Shown: positions 43,713 to 53,639, counted from the first letter of the stretch. The stretch is 64,000 nt of DNA from Anaerolineae bacterium (GCA_013178015.1 JABLXR010000009.1:1-64000), one strand, 5' to 3'. Made by a program: numbers and translations. Notes: a model not told the origin generated them from the letters alone.

Positions 43713-44631
43713 GCTGCGCATCGGGCACGTTGACCTCGATACCTCGCACCCGCAGAACTGGATCCCCATCGAGCGCGAGTTGGGGCACGAAGTGGTGGGG
43801 GTCTATGACGGCGGGGGCGTTTGGCCGCAAGGATACGCCCGTGAGTTCGCCGATAAGCTGCAGGTTCCCAGGGTGTTCGACTCGCCCGAGCAGATGGCGG
43901 ACGAGGTGGACCTGGCCATAGTGCACACGGCCAATTGGGACCTTCACGTGGAGCGAGCACGCCCCTTCGTGGAGGCGGGGAAGGGCGTGTTGCTCGACAA
44001 GCCCATCGTAGGGAACCTGAAAGACATCCACGTGCTGCGGGACTGGGCCAGGCAGGGGGCTCGAATCAGCGGCGGCTCGTCCCTGCGCTTCGCCTACGAG
44101 GCCCGGGAGTACCTCGCCCGGCCGGTGGAGGAGCGGGGCGAGCCCCAGTTCGCTTTCGTGGGTTGCGGGGTAGACGAGTTCAACTACGGCATCCACGCCT
44201 ATGCCCTTCTGGTGGCCCTCATGGGAACCAAGGTGGAGAGCGTCAAGTACCTGGGGGCCAAGGGCCAGCGACAGATAGAGGTTGTGTGGCAGGACGGACG
44301 CCGAGGGATCCTGACCATCGGCAAGCCGATCGGGGGAAGGTGGCTGCCATTCTACGCCACGCTAGTGAGTGACCGCGGCATCACCCAGATGATTGCCGAG
44401 AGCGGCAGGTTGTACCGGGCCCTGCTGGAGGCGCTATTGCCGTACTACGCCGGGGAGGCTGAGGTGCCCATGGGAATCGAGGACCTGCTGGTGCCCGAGT
44501 TGCTGGCCCTGGCGGCGCGTCAGTCCTGGCTCAACGATGGGGCCCGCCGCTACCTCAGTGACCTCAGGCTCGATGACCCAGGCTACGACGGGGCTGCCTT
44601 CGGCGCCGAGTACCGTCTGAGTAGGTTATAG
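43705..44631 (+). CDS. Gfo/Idh/MocA-like oxidoreductase, divergent
   Basis: 308 residues from ATG 43705, with GGAGG 8 bases upstream. The N-terminus IGHVDLDTSHPQNWIPIERE departs from the usual GxGxxG Rossmann loop. The later DLAIVHTANWDLHVERARPF and LLDKPIVGNLKD still align with the family (the usual EKP is DKP), and GVDEFNYGIHAYAL resembles the C-terminal sheet domain. NAD binding is therefore uncertain. It overlaps the biotin carrier gene by 8 nt, so it belongs to the carboxylase operon. The final residues and stop are inside heptameric repeat element 2. Confidence 0.75.
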   Translation: MARLRIGHVDLDTSHPQNWIPIERELGHEVVGVYDGGGVWPQGYAREFADKLQVPRVFDSPEQMADEVDLAIVHTANWDLHVERARPFVEAGKGVLLDKPIVGNLKDIHVLRDWARQGARISGGSSLRFAYEAREYLARPVEERGEPQFAFVGCGVDEFNYGIHAYALLVALMGTKVESVKYLGAKGQRQIEVVWQDGRRGILTIGKPIGGRWLPFYATLVSDRGITQMIAESGRLYRALLEALLPYYAGEAEVPMGIEDLLVPELLALAARQSWLNDGARRYLSDLRLDDPGYDGAAFGAEYRLSRL

Positions 44632-44748
44632 GTTGTAGGGAATAGGGTAGAGGTTACAGGGGACGGAGACAGGCGCCGGACGTAGCGGGCGTTCGGCCGC
44701 AACCTACCCCTGTAACCTGTTCCCCACAACCTGTAACCTATTCGACAG
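44623..44748. repeat. heptameric inverted repeat element, copy 2; likely bidirectional terminator
   Basis: The left arm is six tandem 7-mers of AGGnnnn form (AGGTTAT, AGGTTGT, AGGGAAT, AGGGTAG, AGGTTAC, AGGGGAC) at 44623-44664. The right arm has the complementary AACCTGT/AACCTAT series at 44700-44741. AGGTTACAGGGG at 44651-44662 pairs exactly with CCCCTGTAACCT at 44707-44718. Stop codons of both convergent genes (44629-44631 plus, 44740-44738 minus) lie in the arms. Confidence 0.85.
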
Positions 44749-46534
44749 AGAGCAGGGCCATGAAGGCTTCTTGGGGCACGGAGACGCTACCGATCTGCTT
44801 CAGGCGCTTCTTCCCCTCCTTCTGGCGCTCCAGGAGCTTTCGCTTGCGGGTGACGTCGCCGCCGTAACACTTGGCGGTGACATTCTTGCGCAGAGCCTTG
44901 ACGTTGGCCCGGGAGATCACCCTCTTGCCCACGGCGGCCTGTACCGGGACGGTGAAGAGCTGCCGTGGTATGAGCTCCTTGAGCCGGGAGACCAGCGCTG
45001 ACCCTTTGCGGTAGGCGTCTTGGCGATGCACGATCATGGAGAGCGCGTCTACGGGCTCGTCGTTGACCAGGATGTCCACTCGCACCAGGTCAGCGGCCCG
45101 AAAGCCGATCAGCCGGTAGTCCATGCTGCCGTAGCCCCGGGTGCGGGATTTGAGCTGGTCATGTAAGTCAATGATGAGCTCGGAAAGGGGCATTTCGTAG
45201 GTGAGCAGGGCGCGGCTCTCGTCTAGGTACTCCATGTTCTTCTGCACCCCTCTCCGCCCGGTGACGAGCTCCATCACCGACCCTATGTACTCGGTAGGCG
45301 TGACCAGAGTCACCTCGGCCCAGGGCTCTCGGATCTCCTCGATGTCGCCCTCCGGGGGCAGGTCCGCCGGGCTGTCCACCAGGACAGTGTGCCCCTGACG
45401 GGTGAGGACCTCGTATTCGACGTTGGGTGCGGTGAAGACGATGTCCAGTCCGTACTCCCGCTCCAGCCGCTCCTGTATGATCTCCATGTGAAACAGGCCT
45501 AGGAAACCGGCCCGGAACCCGAAACCCAGAGCCTGGGACGTCTCTGGCTGCCAGGTGAGAGAGGCATCGTTGAGGGTCAGCTTCTCTAGTGAGTCCCGCA
45601 GGAGGGCGAAGTCCTCGCCCTCGGAGGGGTAGAGGCCAGCGAACACCATGGGCTTGGCCGGCCGGTAACCGGGCAGAGGTCGAGATGCCGGGGAGCTGGC
45701 CAGAGTGATGGTGTCTCCTACGGCGCAATCATGGGCGCTCTTGAGGCCGGTGGCCACGTAGCCGACTTCGCCAGCAGTGAGCTCGTCGGTGGGGGTCATG
45801 CCTGGGGCGAACACCCCCACCTCTATGGGTTCGAACCGCTCTCCGGTGGCCATGGCGAGGAGGACGCTTCTGCGGGGCAGAGCGCCGTCGAAGACACGTA
45901 TGTAGGCCACCACTCCCTTGTAGGGGTCGTAGTGAGTGTCGAACACTAGCGCTCGCAGCGACTCCGTCTCCGCCGGCCTTGGCGGTGGCACCCGGGCCAC
46001 CACTGCCTGGAGCACCTCGTCGCAACCCCGTCCGTCCTTGGCCGACGCCAGGATGACGTCCTCCTTGTCGAAGCCGAACAGGTCGGACAGCTCATGGGCC
46101 ACGGCTTCCGGATGGGCGCTGGGCAGGTCTATCTTGTTGACCACCGGTACGATGACCAAGTTGTGGTCGAGCGCCTGGTAGAGATTGGCGATGGTCTGCG
46201 CCTCCACCCCCTGAGAGGCGTCCACCACCAATAGGGCGCCCTCGCAGGCCGCCAGCGCTCGCGACACCTCGTAGGAGAAGTCCACGTGGCCGGGCGTGTC
46301 TATCAGGTTGAGCTCGTAGCGCTGGCCGTCGGGCGCGTCGTAGTACATGCGGACCGCGGAAGCCTTGATGGTTACCCCCTTCTCGCGCTCCAGTTCCATG
46401 GCGTCTAGCACCTGCTCCGTCATGTCTCTCTCGGAGATGGTGCCGGTGCGCTCCAGAAGACGGTCGGCCAGGGTGGACTTGCCGTGGTCCACGTGGGCTA
46501 TGATGCAGAAGTTGCGGATGTTGTCTCGTTCCAT
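44738..46534 (-). CDS. lepA: elongation factor 4 (LepA)
   Basis: 598 residues from ATG 46534; upstream ATGs at 46552 and 46549 would lie on the -10 box. G1 is [10 protein letters not shown]3 DTPGHVDF and G4 NKID. The C-terminal LepA-specific domain is complete ([22 protein letters not shown], then [10 protein letters not shown]). It is a ribosome-associated GTPase that acts on stalled or mistranslocated ribosomes. The predicted mRNA leader is only about 10 nt. Confidence 0.96.
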   Translation of the reverse strand: MERDNIRNFCIIAHVDHGKSTLADRLLERTGTISERDMTEQVLDAMELEREKGVTIKASAVRMYYDAPDGQRYELNLIDTPGHVDFSYEVSRALAACEGALLVVDASQGVEAQTIANLYQALDHNLVIVPVVNKIDLPSAHPEAVAHELSDLFGFDKEDVILASAKDGRGCDEVLQAVVARVPPPRPAETESLRALVFDTHYDPYKGVVAYIRVFDGALPRRSVLLAMATGERFEPIEVGVFAPGMTPTDELTAGEVGYVATGLKSAHDCAVGDTITLASSPASRPLPGYRPAKPMVFAGLYPSEGEDFALLRDSLEKLTLNDASLTWQPETSQALGFGFRAGFLGLFHMEIIQERLEREYGLDIVFTAPNVEYEVLTRQGHTVLVDSPADLPPEGDIEEIREPWAEVTLVTPTEYIGSVMELVTGRRGVQKNMEYLDESRALLTYEMPLSELIIDLHDQLKSRTRGYGSMDYRLIGFRAADLVRVDILVNDEPVDALSMIVHRQDAYRKGSALVSRLKELIPRQLFTVPVQAAVGKRVISRANVKALRKNVTAKCYGGDVTRKRKLLERQKEGKKRLKQIGSVSVPQEAFMALLSVE

Positions 46535-46550
46535 AGTGATCCAAACCATC

Positions 46551-46579
46551 ATTATACCGCAAGGGGCGACTGTGGTCCA
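46551..46579 (-). promoter_or_regulatory. candidate lepA promoter close to the start codon
   Basis: TATAAT (46556-46551, minus strand), 17-bp spacer, TGGACC (46579-46574). The start at 46534 leaves a very short leader with only a weak ribosome site. Confidence 0.5.
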
Positions 46580-46966
46580 TCAGGATAAGGAGCCGCATCG
46601 AGGGGACGAGCGTCTCCGGGCGGCAGTCTCACGGGATGTGCCCGCGTGGGTGCTTTCCTCACTGGCTCTCAGGGTAGGCTCCTGGGCCGGCCACGAGGGC
46701 GAGGCGAGGGCGCTCGCATCCCCCTGAGGAGTGAGCGCCCCCAGCCGCGGTGGGCACTTCGGCACAGGGCGCGCGTGGGCGCGCGCACTCCTCCAAAGAA
46801 GATGTGCCTGGAATGCAGTCGGGGTCTGCTCTCGCACTCTGAGCGCAGTGAAGGACCTTGGTGGCGGTGCTCGCTGGAACCGGTCCCTCCGCTCCTGAGC
46901 TCTTGCCATTCGGATTGGCGACTACGATAGGAAGCACCGGCCTCGCCGCGCCAGTGGTACTGACTT
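46580..46966. other. intergenic region with dispersed repeat copies
   Basis: One direct copy of the dispersed core lies at 46776-46793, and a partial inverted copy at about 46724-46740 (CTGAGGAGTGAGCGCCC). A tract reading CTCTGAGCGCAGTGAAGGACC (46837 on) resembles scattered intergenic sequences of other environmental genomes. No gene is supported. Confidence 0.5.
46776..46793 (+). repeat. dispersed intergenic repeat (TGGGCGCRYGCACTCCTC core)
   Basis: TGGGCGCGCGCACTCCTC, followed by the diverged CAAAGAAG. Confidence 0.65.
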
Positions 46967-48862
46967 TCAGTCTTTGGGCGGGCGGATCTCCAGAGGGCCC
47001 AAGTCCAGAGCCCGGCCGTACGTCTGGAGCGAGGGGTACTCGTACATGCCAGCCAGGAGGCGGTACGTCCCGGGCGGGGCGTCCTCTGGCACGGCCAAGT
47101 GGTGTTCGTCCCGTATCACCTGGCCAGGGACCCAGAGGTCAGCGGGATAGTACACGCCCCCAGGGCGGTGGTCGCTGCCGGGCCATGCCGGCCGGCCCTC
47201 GGCGTCCAGCACGTGGATGTAGGACGAGTAGGGGTAACTGAGGGCCTCCAGCGGCCGCCAATAGAGGACCACGGTCACTTCCTCGCCCGGCACCACGGCC
47301 TGGGCGGGTGCTTCCCAGCCCAGCAGCTCCAGTTCCTGCGACAGGTGCTGCGAATCGGCAGCTGCTGGGTTCATCTGCCACGGCCCCAGCACCCTGACCA
47401 GAGGGGGAGTGGCAGGCTCCAACTGGAATCCTACCTCGAGGCCGGGCATATCCTTGATCAGGTAGACCTCGCGGCCGGTGGGCAGTACCCGGTGCGCAAG
47501 CGCGCCGATGTGGGCGTAGGGGGGCTCGGGCGAGATGAGCGGAAAGAGGCCCAGCAGGTCGGGCCGAGCCCCCAGTACGTACTGGTGATACCATAGGGGC
47601 ACGATCTCGTTGCGGTCATTGGACAGCAGGATGGCGCCCCTCGGTGCCCGGTCGAGAACGGCGGGCCACCGGTCGGCGGGTGGCTCGGGCACCGATGCCA
47701 AGGCGAGGGCCCTGGCGCCCGGCAGCCTGAAGAGAACCACGATCACCACGACGCCGGCGAGGAGAGGCGCCACGATCCGATGGCCGCGAGCCAGAGCGGA
47801 GGAGGCGATGGCCGTCCCCGCCAGTATGGCTCCGATCTGGTACACGGGCAGGTAGAAGACGCGGATGTCTCCGATGCTGTACACGAGATTGAATGCCACA
47901 TTGAGCGCAAAAGAGCCAGCCAGGAGGACGGCGGCCTCCCTACGGTGTCGCATGAGCCAGATGACCCCAGCCAGGGCCAGAGCCCAGACGAGCAGGCTCA
48001 GTTCCGCGGCGGCCCAGCCGACGGCTTCCTGGGCGCGGGCCGGCAGGCCCACGAGCGTGACGGCAGTCCCGAAGGGCTGCCCCGACACGAAGGTGAGGAA
48101 ACCGGCAAGGTCGTTGCGGTACAGGATGAGCTCGTCCCCCGGAGCCAGCTCCAGGTGCAGGTAGGGCGTGTGGGACGCTCGCAGGGGGAGATAGGCATAG
48201 AAGAGCAGTGGCAGGAAGGCGGCCAGAGCCGCGCGGGCGATGTCCGACCGCGCCGGGCGGGGTGGCCGCGCCAGCGCCAGGGCCAGGAGGGTTGGGGGGA
48301 GGTAGAGAAGGGTCATGCGGTGATGCGCCAGACCCAATCCCAACAGCAGCCCAATTACCCACCACCTGCCCGGCTGGTGGGTGTACCTTAGCCCCAGCAG
48401 GACCAGGCCGGCCAGCAGTAGAGCATGAAGGCTGTACACTTCGGCCACGATGCTCTGCGACCAGAATGTAGGCGAAGCCGACAGGGCTAGCCCGGCGGAG
48501 ACCCCTGCCGGCCAGGCAGCCCACCAGGGTGATCGGCTGGCCAATGCCAGCACTACCAGGCAGGTGAGTCCGACCGCTGCCGCCCCGAACAGGGCCGACA
48601 GCAAGTTCAGGGCGTGCGCGGGGGAGCCAATCGGGGCGACCCGGGCCCAGAGCCACCCGATGGTGAGATAGAGGGGATAGCCCGTTGGGTGGGCGAGGCC
48701 GCCGATGGCAGCAGCCATCTGGAACTCGCCCGGGTCGCCCTCGAGGACCCCGGTGGCCACCGTGGGCAGGAACAACGCCAGAGCCCCCAGCCCGACGGTC
48801 AGGCTCAGCAGCGCGTCGCCAAGCGGGGTGCGTCCCTGGGTGCCGCGGCCGTGCGAGCCCAT
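46967..48862 (-). CDS. DUF2723-type membrane protein (GT-C-like), with C-terminal extracellular domain
   Basis: 631 residues with about 11 hydrophobic segments. The first external loop reads LEGDPGEFQMAAAIGGLAHPTGYPLYL, the conserved acidic GD-GEF block of DUF2723, a family related to GT-C and O-mannosyltransferases. The hydrophilic C-terminal 250 residues contain a beta-rich region (EVTVVLYWRPLEAL, SYIHVLDAEGRPAW, PEDAPPGTYRLLAGMY). It may glycosylate exported proteins or lipids. It follows the next larger membrane-protein gene by 3 bp. Confidence 0.8.
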   Translation of the reverse strand: MGSHGRGTQGRTPLGDALLSLTVGLGALALFLPTVATGVLEGDPGEFQMAAAIGGLAHPTGYPLYLTIGWLWARVAPIGSPAHALNLLSALFGAAAVGLTCLVVLALASRSPWWAAWPAGVSAGLALSASPTFWSQSIVAEVYSLHALLLAGLVLLGLRYTHQPGRWWVIGLLLGLGLAHHRMTLLYLPPTLLALALARPPRPARSDIARAALAAFLPLLFYAYLPLRASHTPYLHLELAPGDELILYRNDLAGFLTFVSGQPFGTAVTLVGLPARAQEAVGWAAAELSLLVWALALAGVIWLMRHRREAAVLLAGSFALNVAFNLVYSIGDIRVFYLPVYQIGAILAGTAIASSALARGHRIVAPLLAGVVVIVVLFRLPGARALALASVPEPPADRWPAVLDRAPRGAILLSNDRNEIVPLWYHQYVLGARPDLLGLFPLISPEPPYAHIGALAHRVLPTGREVYLIKDMPGLEVGFQLEPATPPLVRVLGPWQMNPAAADSQHLSQELELLGWEAPAQAVVPGEEVTVVLYWRPLEALSYPYSSYIHVLDAEGRPAWPGSDHRPGGVYYPADLWVPGQVIRDEHHLAVPEDAPPGTYRLLAGMYEYPSLQTYGRALDLGPLEIRPPKD

Positions 48863-48865
48863 GCC

Positions 48866-51553
48866 TCAGGGTAGGGGCTGGAGCGTGAGCTCAGAGAGGG
48901 CTGCCGACAGGGAGCGGAAGTCGGGGCTGAGCCTGAGGTAGGCGCTGTCGCCTCCCGCCTCGAGGGCCGAACCCGCGGTGGCACCGGTAGCTCCGATCAG
49001 GGCGTACCCCGGGGAACCGGCCGGAGGGCACCAACTCGCACCGGCGCTCTGGAGGGCTCGGCAGATGGCCTCGTCCGGGTGGTCGGGGACGCCACCCGAG
49101 ACCGCGGCGATCACGCCGGTGCCGAGGTCAGCCTGGTCTAGGAACCGAACCATCACCTCGCCCTCCTCCCAGGTGAAGTGGGCTCGAGCCAGGACGGCCC
49201 CGCTGCTGGGGTGGAACAGAGCCAGGTTGATGCCTTCCGCGTGTAGGGACCCGTCTTCGGTGCCCACGGTGATGTAGGCCAGCTCCGGGCGGCTGTTGGC
49301 CTCCAAATGCACCGGCGCCCGAATGCCGGTGCCACCGATCATGTAGCCATCCGCGAGGACGTCCACGGGCCTGCGGGCGTGGGCCAATCGGATCTGCACC
49401 CGATTCAGGCCCTCCCTGAGCGTCTCCCCGGGCACCGAGATGGAGTACTGCTGCCAGTTGGGGGCCATTCCCAGGCGGGCCACCTCCTGCCCGTTGACCG
49501 CCACCGTGAGGCGCTGCTCGGGAGCACCCGGGAAGGTGAACGGCGCCGCGCTGAAGGTGAGAATGCGATCCGAGGGGTCGCTCGCCGGGAGGTAGACCTC
49601 GGCCACGGTGCCCTCGATCCACCGGCCCGGCACACCGGCGATGACCTCGGGGCGGGACCAGCCGCGGCCCAGGTACATGCTCCGGTCGCTGTCCGCTAGC
49701 TGCAGCGAGACATTCTGGGGCGTATCGGGCCGGCTGACGCGGTACGCCACTAGCCGACCCTCCGGGTCGCGGTGAACCTCCGTGAGGTCGAAGATGCGGG
49801 AGACGTAGGCGAAAGCCTCGTCGTAGGTGTCGGCGTAAGGCAGACGCCCAGGGATGGGTGCGTGCACGACCAGGTAGCGCAGGTCCAGGACGGTGGCCAA
49901 CTCGGCGGCCAGCTGGCGCTCCCGCTCCAGATCCATTGGGGGCAGTTCTTGGTACGACTCGACGGCCAGCAGGCGGGCTAGTGGCGTCGCCGTTCGGTAG
50001 TAGTCGAAGTTGATGTCGGGCGCGCGGGAGATGTTGCCCCCGATGAAGCGCTTCTCGTGCACCGTCTGGTAGTATTGCAGCTGCGTCCGCTCTGCCCCAA
50101 GGGTGCCGAAGGAGCTGCGCACCCCGAAGGGAAGAGTCAGGATGGAGAACTCGCCTTCCTCCTGGGCCAGGGAGGCATAGAACTGAGGCACGGAGGCGTC
50201 GGTGGTGGGCAAAGGCAGCGAGATGCCGTCCCACATCAGCACCAGGGCGCCCGCCGTCGCCAGGATGCCCCCTAGCCACCAGCGCCGATAGTGCTGTGCC
50301 AGCCAGTGGACCCCCATGCCGACGAGCGGCGCCAATGCCATCACCGCCAACACGCTAAAGCGGTTCGGCGCTCGGCCGGCGCTGGCCAGAGGGATGTAGT
50401 GCAGGAGGACGAAGGGCAGCGGCACGGTGGTGGATAGGCCGTCCAGGTCGAAGACGTAACGACCGTTGATCTGGAGGAGCGGACCCAGGGCCAGCACTAC
50501 CGAGCCCGCTGCGGTAACGAGCCAGGGAAGGACACGGCGGGCGTAGACCACCGCCGCCACCGCCGCCAGGACCAGGGTGCCGTAGCCGAGGAAGAGAGTA
50601 TGGACGTCGCTGAACCGTCCGGTCCCGGTCATCACGTCGCGCAGGTGTCGGGACCAGTCGGACCCCCAGAGTGGGTGTAGGGCCGTCGGGGTAAGCAGGC
50701 CCACCAAGTCCGCCGACAGCCGCAGAGCGTCTCCCCAGCCTGTGATAGCATAGTCCCCGCGCGTAGTCTCCCGGAGGATAGGCCCTAGCAGCGGACCGTA
50801 GAAGAGGGCCGAAGCGGCACCGGTAAGGCCCACTCGGGCGCCAAGAGACTTCAGGCCCAGGCCGCGATAGCGGAACGTCGCTAGGACCAGCAGCAGAAGC
50901 ACCATGAGTAGCCCAAGCGTCATCTCCACCAAGGCGGTCATGGAGAACGCCAAGCCTGCCAGAATGGCGTAGAGTTGCCAGCGGATGCGCTCGTCCAGCG
51001 CCCGCAGGCCGAAGTAGGCGAAGAGGGGCAGGGTAGCCACCATGACGTAGATGTAGTGGCCCAGGGCAAGGTAGACGAAGCGACTAGCGGGGAAGGCATA
51101 GGCCAGGCCGGCGACGAAGGGACCCACTTGCCCGGCGGCCGCCTCCTTCCGACCTGCCACCCGGAAGGTGAGGTAGCGGGTGAGCAGGTAGGTCGAGTAC
51201 CCAGAGAGGGCCAGCATGGCCCAGAGCACGACGTTGGTGGCGAGCGGCAGGTTGCTAACCAGATAGACTGGCAGGCTCAGGGCGGACCCGGTGAAGTTGA
51301 AGGTGTAGAGCACGAGAGGCACGCCGAGGGGATAGAAGATGTAATCCGTGGTCAGTGGGTTGACGCCAAGGTCGAGGGCGGAGTGCTTCAGCCACCAGGT
51401 GTTCCACAGGAAGGTATACTCATCGTAGGCCCAGATGTCTGTCCCTGGCACAAGCCGGGCCGGTTGGGTGGCCACGGGGTAGGTGAAGGCCAGCGACAGC
51501 AGCACATACGCCAGCAAGACGAGCAGGTGCGAACGTCTGGCAATGGGGGGCAT
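48866..51553 (-). CDS. large membrane protein, GT-C/YfhO-like, with extracellular beta domain
   Basis: 895 residues from ATG 51553, chosen for AGGAGG a few bases upstream. About 12-13 membrane segments fill residues 8-480. The first external loop, PGTDIWAYDEYTFLWNTWWLKH, has the acidic residues of GT-C enzymes. The C-terminal 400 residues are hydrophilic and rich in beta strands; a part (LTFSAAPFTFPGAPEQRLTV, GLNRVQIRLAHARRP) resembles a carbohydrate-binding sandwich. It probably handles a polyprenyl-linked sugar, but the reaction is unknown. It forms a two-gene unit with the DUF2723 gene. Confidence 0.78.
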   Translation of the reverse strand: MPPIARRSHLLVLLAYVLLSLAFTYPVATQPARLVPGTDIWAYDEYTFLWNTWWLKHSALDLGVNPLTTDYIFYPLGVPLVLYTFNFTGSALSLPVYLVSNLPLATNVVLWAMLALSGYSTYLLTRYLTFRVAGRKEAAAGQVGPFVAGLAYAFPASRFVYLALGHYIYVMVATLPLFAYFGLRALDERIRWQLYAILAGLAFSMTALVEMTLGLLMVLLLLVLATFRYRGLGLKSLGARVGLTGAASALFYGPLLGPILRETTRGDYAITGWGDALRLSADLVGLLTPTALHPLWGSDWSRHLRDVMTGTGRFSDVHTLFLGYGTLVLAAVAAVVYARRVLPWLVTAAGSVVLALGPLLQINGRYVFDLDGLSTTVPLPFVLLHYIPLASAGRAPNRFSVLAVMALAPLVGMGVHWLAQHYRRWWLGGILATAGALVLMWDGISLPLPTTDASVPQFYASLAQEEGEFSILTLPFGVRSSFGTLGAERTQLQYYQTVHEKRFIGGNISRAPDINFDYYRTATPLARLLAVESYQELPPMDLERERQLAAELATVLDLRYLVVHAPIPGRLPYADTYDEAFAYVSRIFDLTEVHRDPEGRLVAYRVSRPDTPQNVSLQLADSDRSMYLGRGWSRPEVIAGVPGRWIEGTVAEVYLPASDPSDRILTFSAAPFTFPGAPEQRLTVAVNGQEVARLGMAPNWQQYSISVPGETLREGLNRVQIRLAHARRPVDVLADGYMIGGTGIRAPVHLEANSRPELAYITVGTEDGSLHAEGINLALFHPSSGAVLARAHFTWEEGEVMVRFLDQADLGTGVIAAVSGGVPDHPDEAICRALQSAGASWCPPAGSPGYALIGATGATAGSALEAGGDSAYLRLSPDFRSLSAALSELTLQPLP

Positions 51554-51624
51554 CCAACCTCCTAGGCCGCGCCATGCTAGCATAGGGGGACGGTGCCCCA
51601 CAAAGGCCGGATGCCCGCGGATGC

Positions 51625-53472
51625 CTACTGGAAGTAGTGACGGAAGAAGGCGAACGCCTGCTGGCCGGCTGCTTCCCAGTCACGAGTGGTCTCCAGGGAC
51701 TCCATCCACTCGATGCGTTTGTGGGTGGTGCCGAGGCGCTCGAGGACGTAGCGCATGTCCTCGGGACTGGCCATCTCCGGCTTCTCGGTGTGGACCAGGA
51801 GCACGGGGCAGGTGACGCTGGCGAGCTCCCGGTGCGTCCGTTCCTGGAGGCGTGCCGTCTCGCTCTGCGTGCGATCCGGACGGAGACGGGTCGGGTGGGC
51901 GAGGAGCACGGCGCTGGACAGCCCGGCCGTCGTGGCGCCCGATTCTGCGTACCGCCCGTCGCGAGTGAGTGGCAGAGAGAGTGCTGCTACCCCGGCGACA
52001 GGCAACTCCGAGGCCGCGTGGAGGGCCAGAACGGCACCCAACCCCTGACCGACGATGAAGACCTGGTTGCAGTCCCGCCACAGCCGGTCCAGGGCGAGCA
52101 ACACCGAGGAGTACCAGTTCTCCCAGGACCCCTCGGGCTCCGGCCGGTACGGATCCACGCCCAGTGAGGTGATCCCGCGGCTGGCCAGGTAGCGTCCCAC
52201 GGTGTGCAGCCCGTCGGAGGGGGGGCCCAGCGTGGGGACAAGCAGGCATCCTGGACCCATGGCAGGCAGGTAGAAGGTACCTTCGGTGGCCGCACCCTCC
52301 GAACTCCTCGGCAAGCTCTCCCGACGGATCTTGCTCTGCTCCAGGTAGGTGACGCTGAGGGCATAGATAACGCCAGCCAGAGGGATCCCGAAGACGAGGC
52401 CCCAGAAGCCCACTAGCCTCATGCTCACCATTATGGCCATGAGCACTAGCAGTGCCGGCATACCGAGGACGTCAGCCATAACCCGGGGGGCGAGCACCTG
52501 AAGCAGGATCTGCTGGTACACGGTCATCACGATGAGTAGCCAGAGGGCGCTCTGAGGGGCCTGAACCAACGCCGTGAGAGCGGGCAGGACCATGGCAATG
52601 GGAGCGCCTATCAGGGGGATCAGCATGAGGAATCCGCTAAGGGCGCCGATCACGATGGCCAGGCCGATGCCGGCGAAGGCCATCACGATGGTGGCAGGCA
52701 GTCCGTAGAGGAGCGCGATGAGGAGTTGGCCGCGCATGAAGCCCCCGAAGGTCCGGGAGATGGACTGGCCGAGGAGGTTGATCTGGCCGTGATAGTGGTC
52801 GGGGATGACGGCGTGGAGCTGCCGAGCCAGGCGCGGTCCGTCCAGGTTCATGTACAGACTGAGGGTGAGCACCAGAAGGACGCTCACTAGGATGGAAGCC
52901 AGCCCAGCCGCCCAGGCGAAGGCCTGCTGGACGATCTGGGCCCCGAACGCCTCCGCTCGCTGCACCAGCTGGTTGGGCTCGTAGAGCTGGTTGATGTCCA
53001 CTTCCACTCCGCGAGCCGCCAGCTCCGCCTGAAGGCGGACAAGGAGGTCTGGCACTGCCTCGATGAGCCTCGGCGCCGCCCGCCCCAGGTCCACAAGCTG
53101 GGTCACCAGAGTGGGCACCGCTACCAGCAGCAGCACCGCCAAGCCCAGGAGGACTCCCAGGTACACTAGGACCACCGCCAGAGTGTGGGGCAGGCGGAAC
53201 CGGTCCAGTCGCGAAGCCAGTTGCGGCCGAGAATGACGTGCGGCAAAGGCGACCACGACGCTGGGTATGGGGTGCCGGTTTAGGTAGTTGATGATGGGTG
53301 TGAGCAGGAAGGCCACCAACCAAGCGCCGGCGAAAAGAAGCAGTATGTCCAAGAAGCGGCGGGCCACCTGGAATATCTGCCCGCCGATGAAGATGACAGC
53401 GGCAATGAGCAGCGCTATGATGAGCGCGCGCAGCAGCTTGCTGGAAGCTTGTGACGTACCCCGTTCGTCCAT
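51625..53472 (-). CDS. AI-2E-family (PerM/YdiK-like) permease fused to an inactive-looking alpha/beta hydrolase
   Basis: 615 residues from ATG 53472 (GGAG upstream). Residues 1-390 are the eight-helix AI-2E/PerM family, with the typical FGGFMRGQLLIALLYGLPAT, PLIGAPIAMVLPAL and APRVMADVLGMPALLVLMAI. Residues about 405-615 look like a small carboxylesterase or dienelactone hydrolase: DGLHTVGRYLASRGITSLGVD, then VFIVGQGLGAVLALHAA. The nucleophile elbow is G475-Q-G-L-G479, so the catalytic Ser is Gly, and no His is found where the triad His belongs. The permease substrate is unknown. The fusion is in one continuous frame. Confidence 0.85.
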   Translation of the reverse strand: MDERGTSQASSKLLRALIIALLIAAVIFIGGQIFQVARRFLDILLLFAGAWLVAFLLTPIINYLNRHPIPSVVVAFAARHSRPQLASRLDRFRLPHTLAVVLVYLGVLLGLAVLLLVAVPTLVTQLVDLGRAAPRLIEAVPDLLVRLQAELAARGVEVDINQLYEPNQLVQRAEAFGAQIVQQAFAWAAGLASILVSVLLVLTLSLYMNLDGPRLARQLHAVIPDHYHGQINLLGQSISRTFGGFMRGQLLIALLYGLPATIVMAFAGIGLAIVIGALSGFLMLIPLIGAPIAMVLPALTALVQAPQSALWLLIVMTVYQQILLQVLAPRVMADVLGMPALLVLMAIMVSMRLVGFWGLVFGIPLAGVIYALSVTYLEQSKIRRESLPRSSEGAATEGTFYLPAMGPGCLLVPTLGPPSDGLHTVGRYLASRGITSLGVDPYRPEPEGSWENWYSSVLLALDRLWRDCNQVFIVGQGLGAVLALHAASELPVAGVAALSLPLTRDGRYAESGATTAGLSSAVLLAHPTRLRPDRTQSETARLQERTHRELASVTCPVLLVHTEKPEMASPEDMRYVLERLGTTHKRIEWMESLETTRDWEAAGQQAFAFFRHYFQ

Positions 53473-53526
53473 GGACGCTCCGGTCCAGTGGGATGGACCT
53501 TGGTGCGGTAATAGGCCAGCACCCAT

Positions 53527-53555
53527 AGTCTAGCACCGGCCGAGGGTTATCTCAA
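53527..53555 (-). promoter_or_regulatory. promoter of the AI-2E-family gene
   Basis: Minus strand TTGAGA (53555-53550), 17 bp, TAGACT (53532-53527). The start codon at 53472 is about 55 bp downstream. Confidence 0.6.
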
Positions 53556-53639
53556 TTGGACCTAGCGTGGTTGCGCCCAGCTTGTGGCAGGCGCGGACGA
53601 TGCTCGGCGATACACTTCGAACTCCGAGGTGACGGCCTG

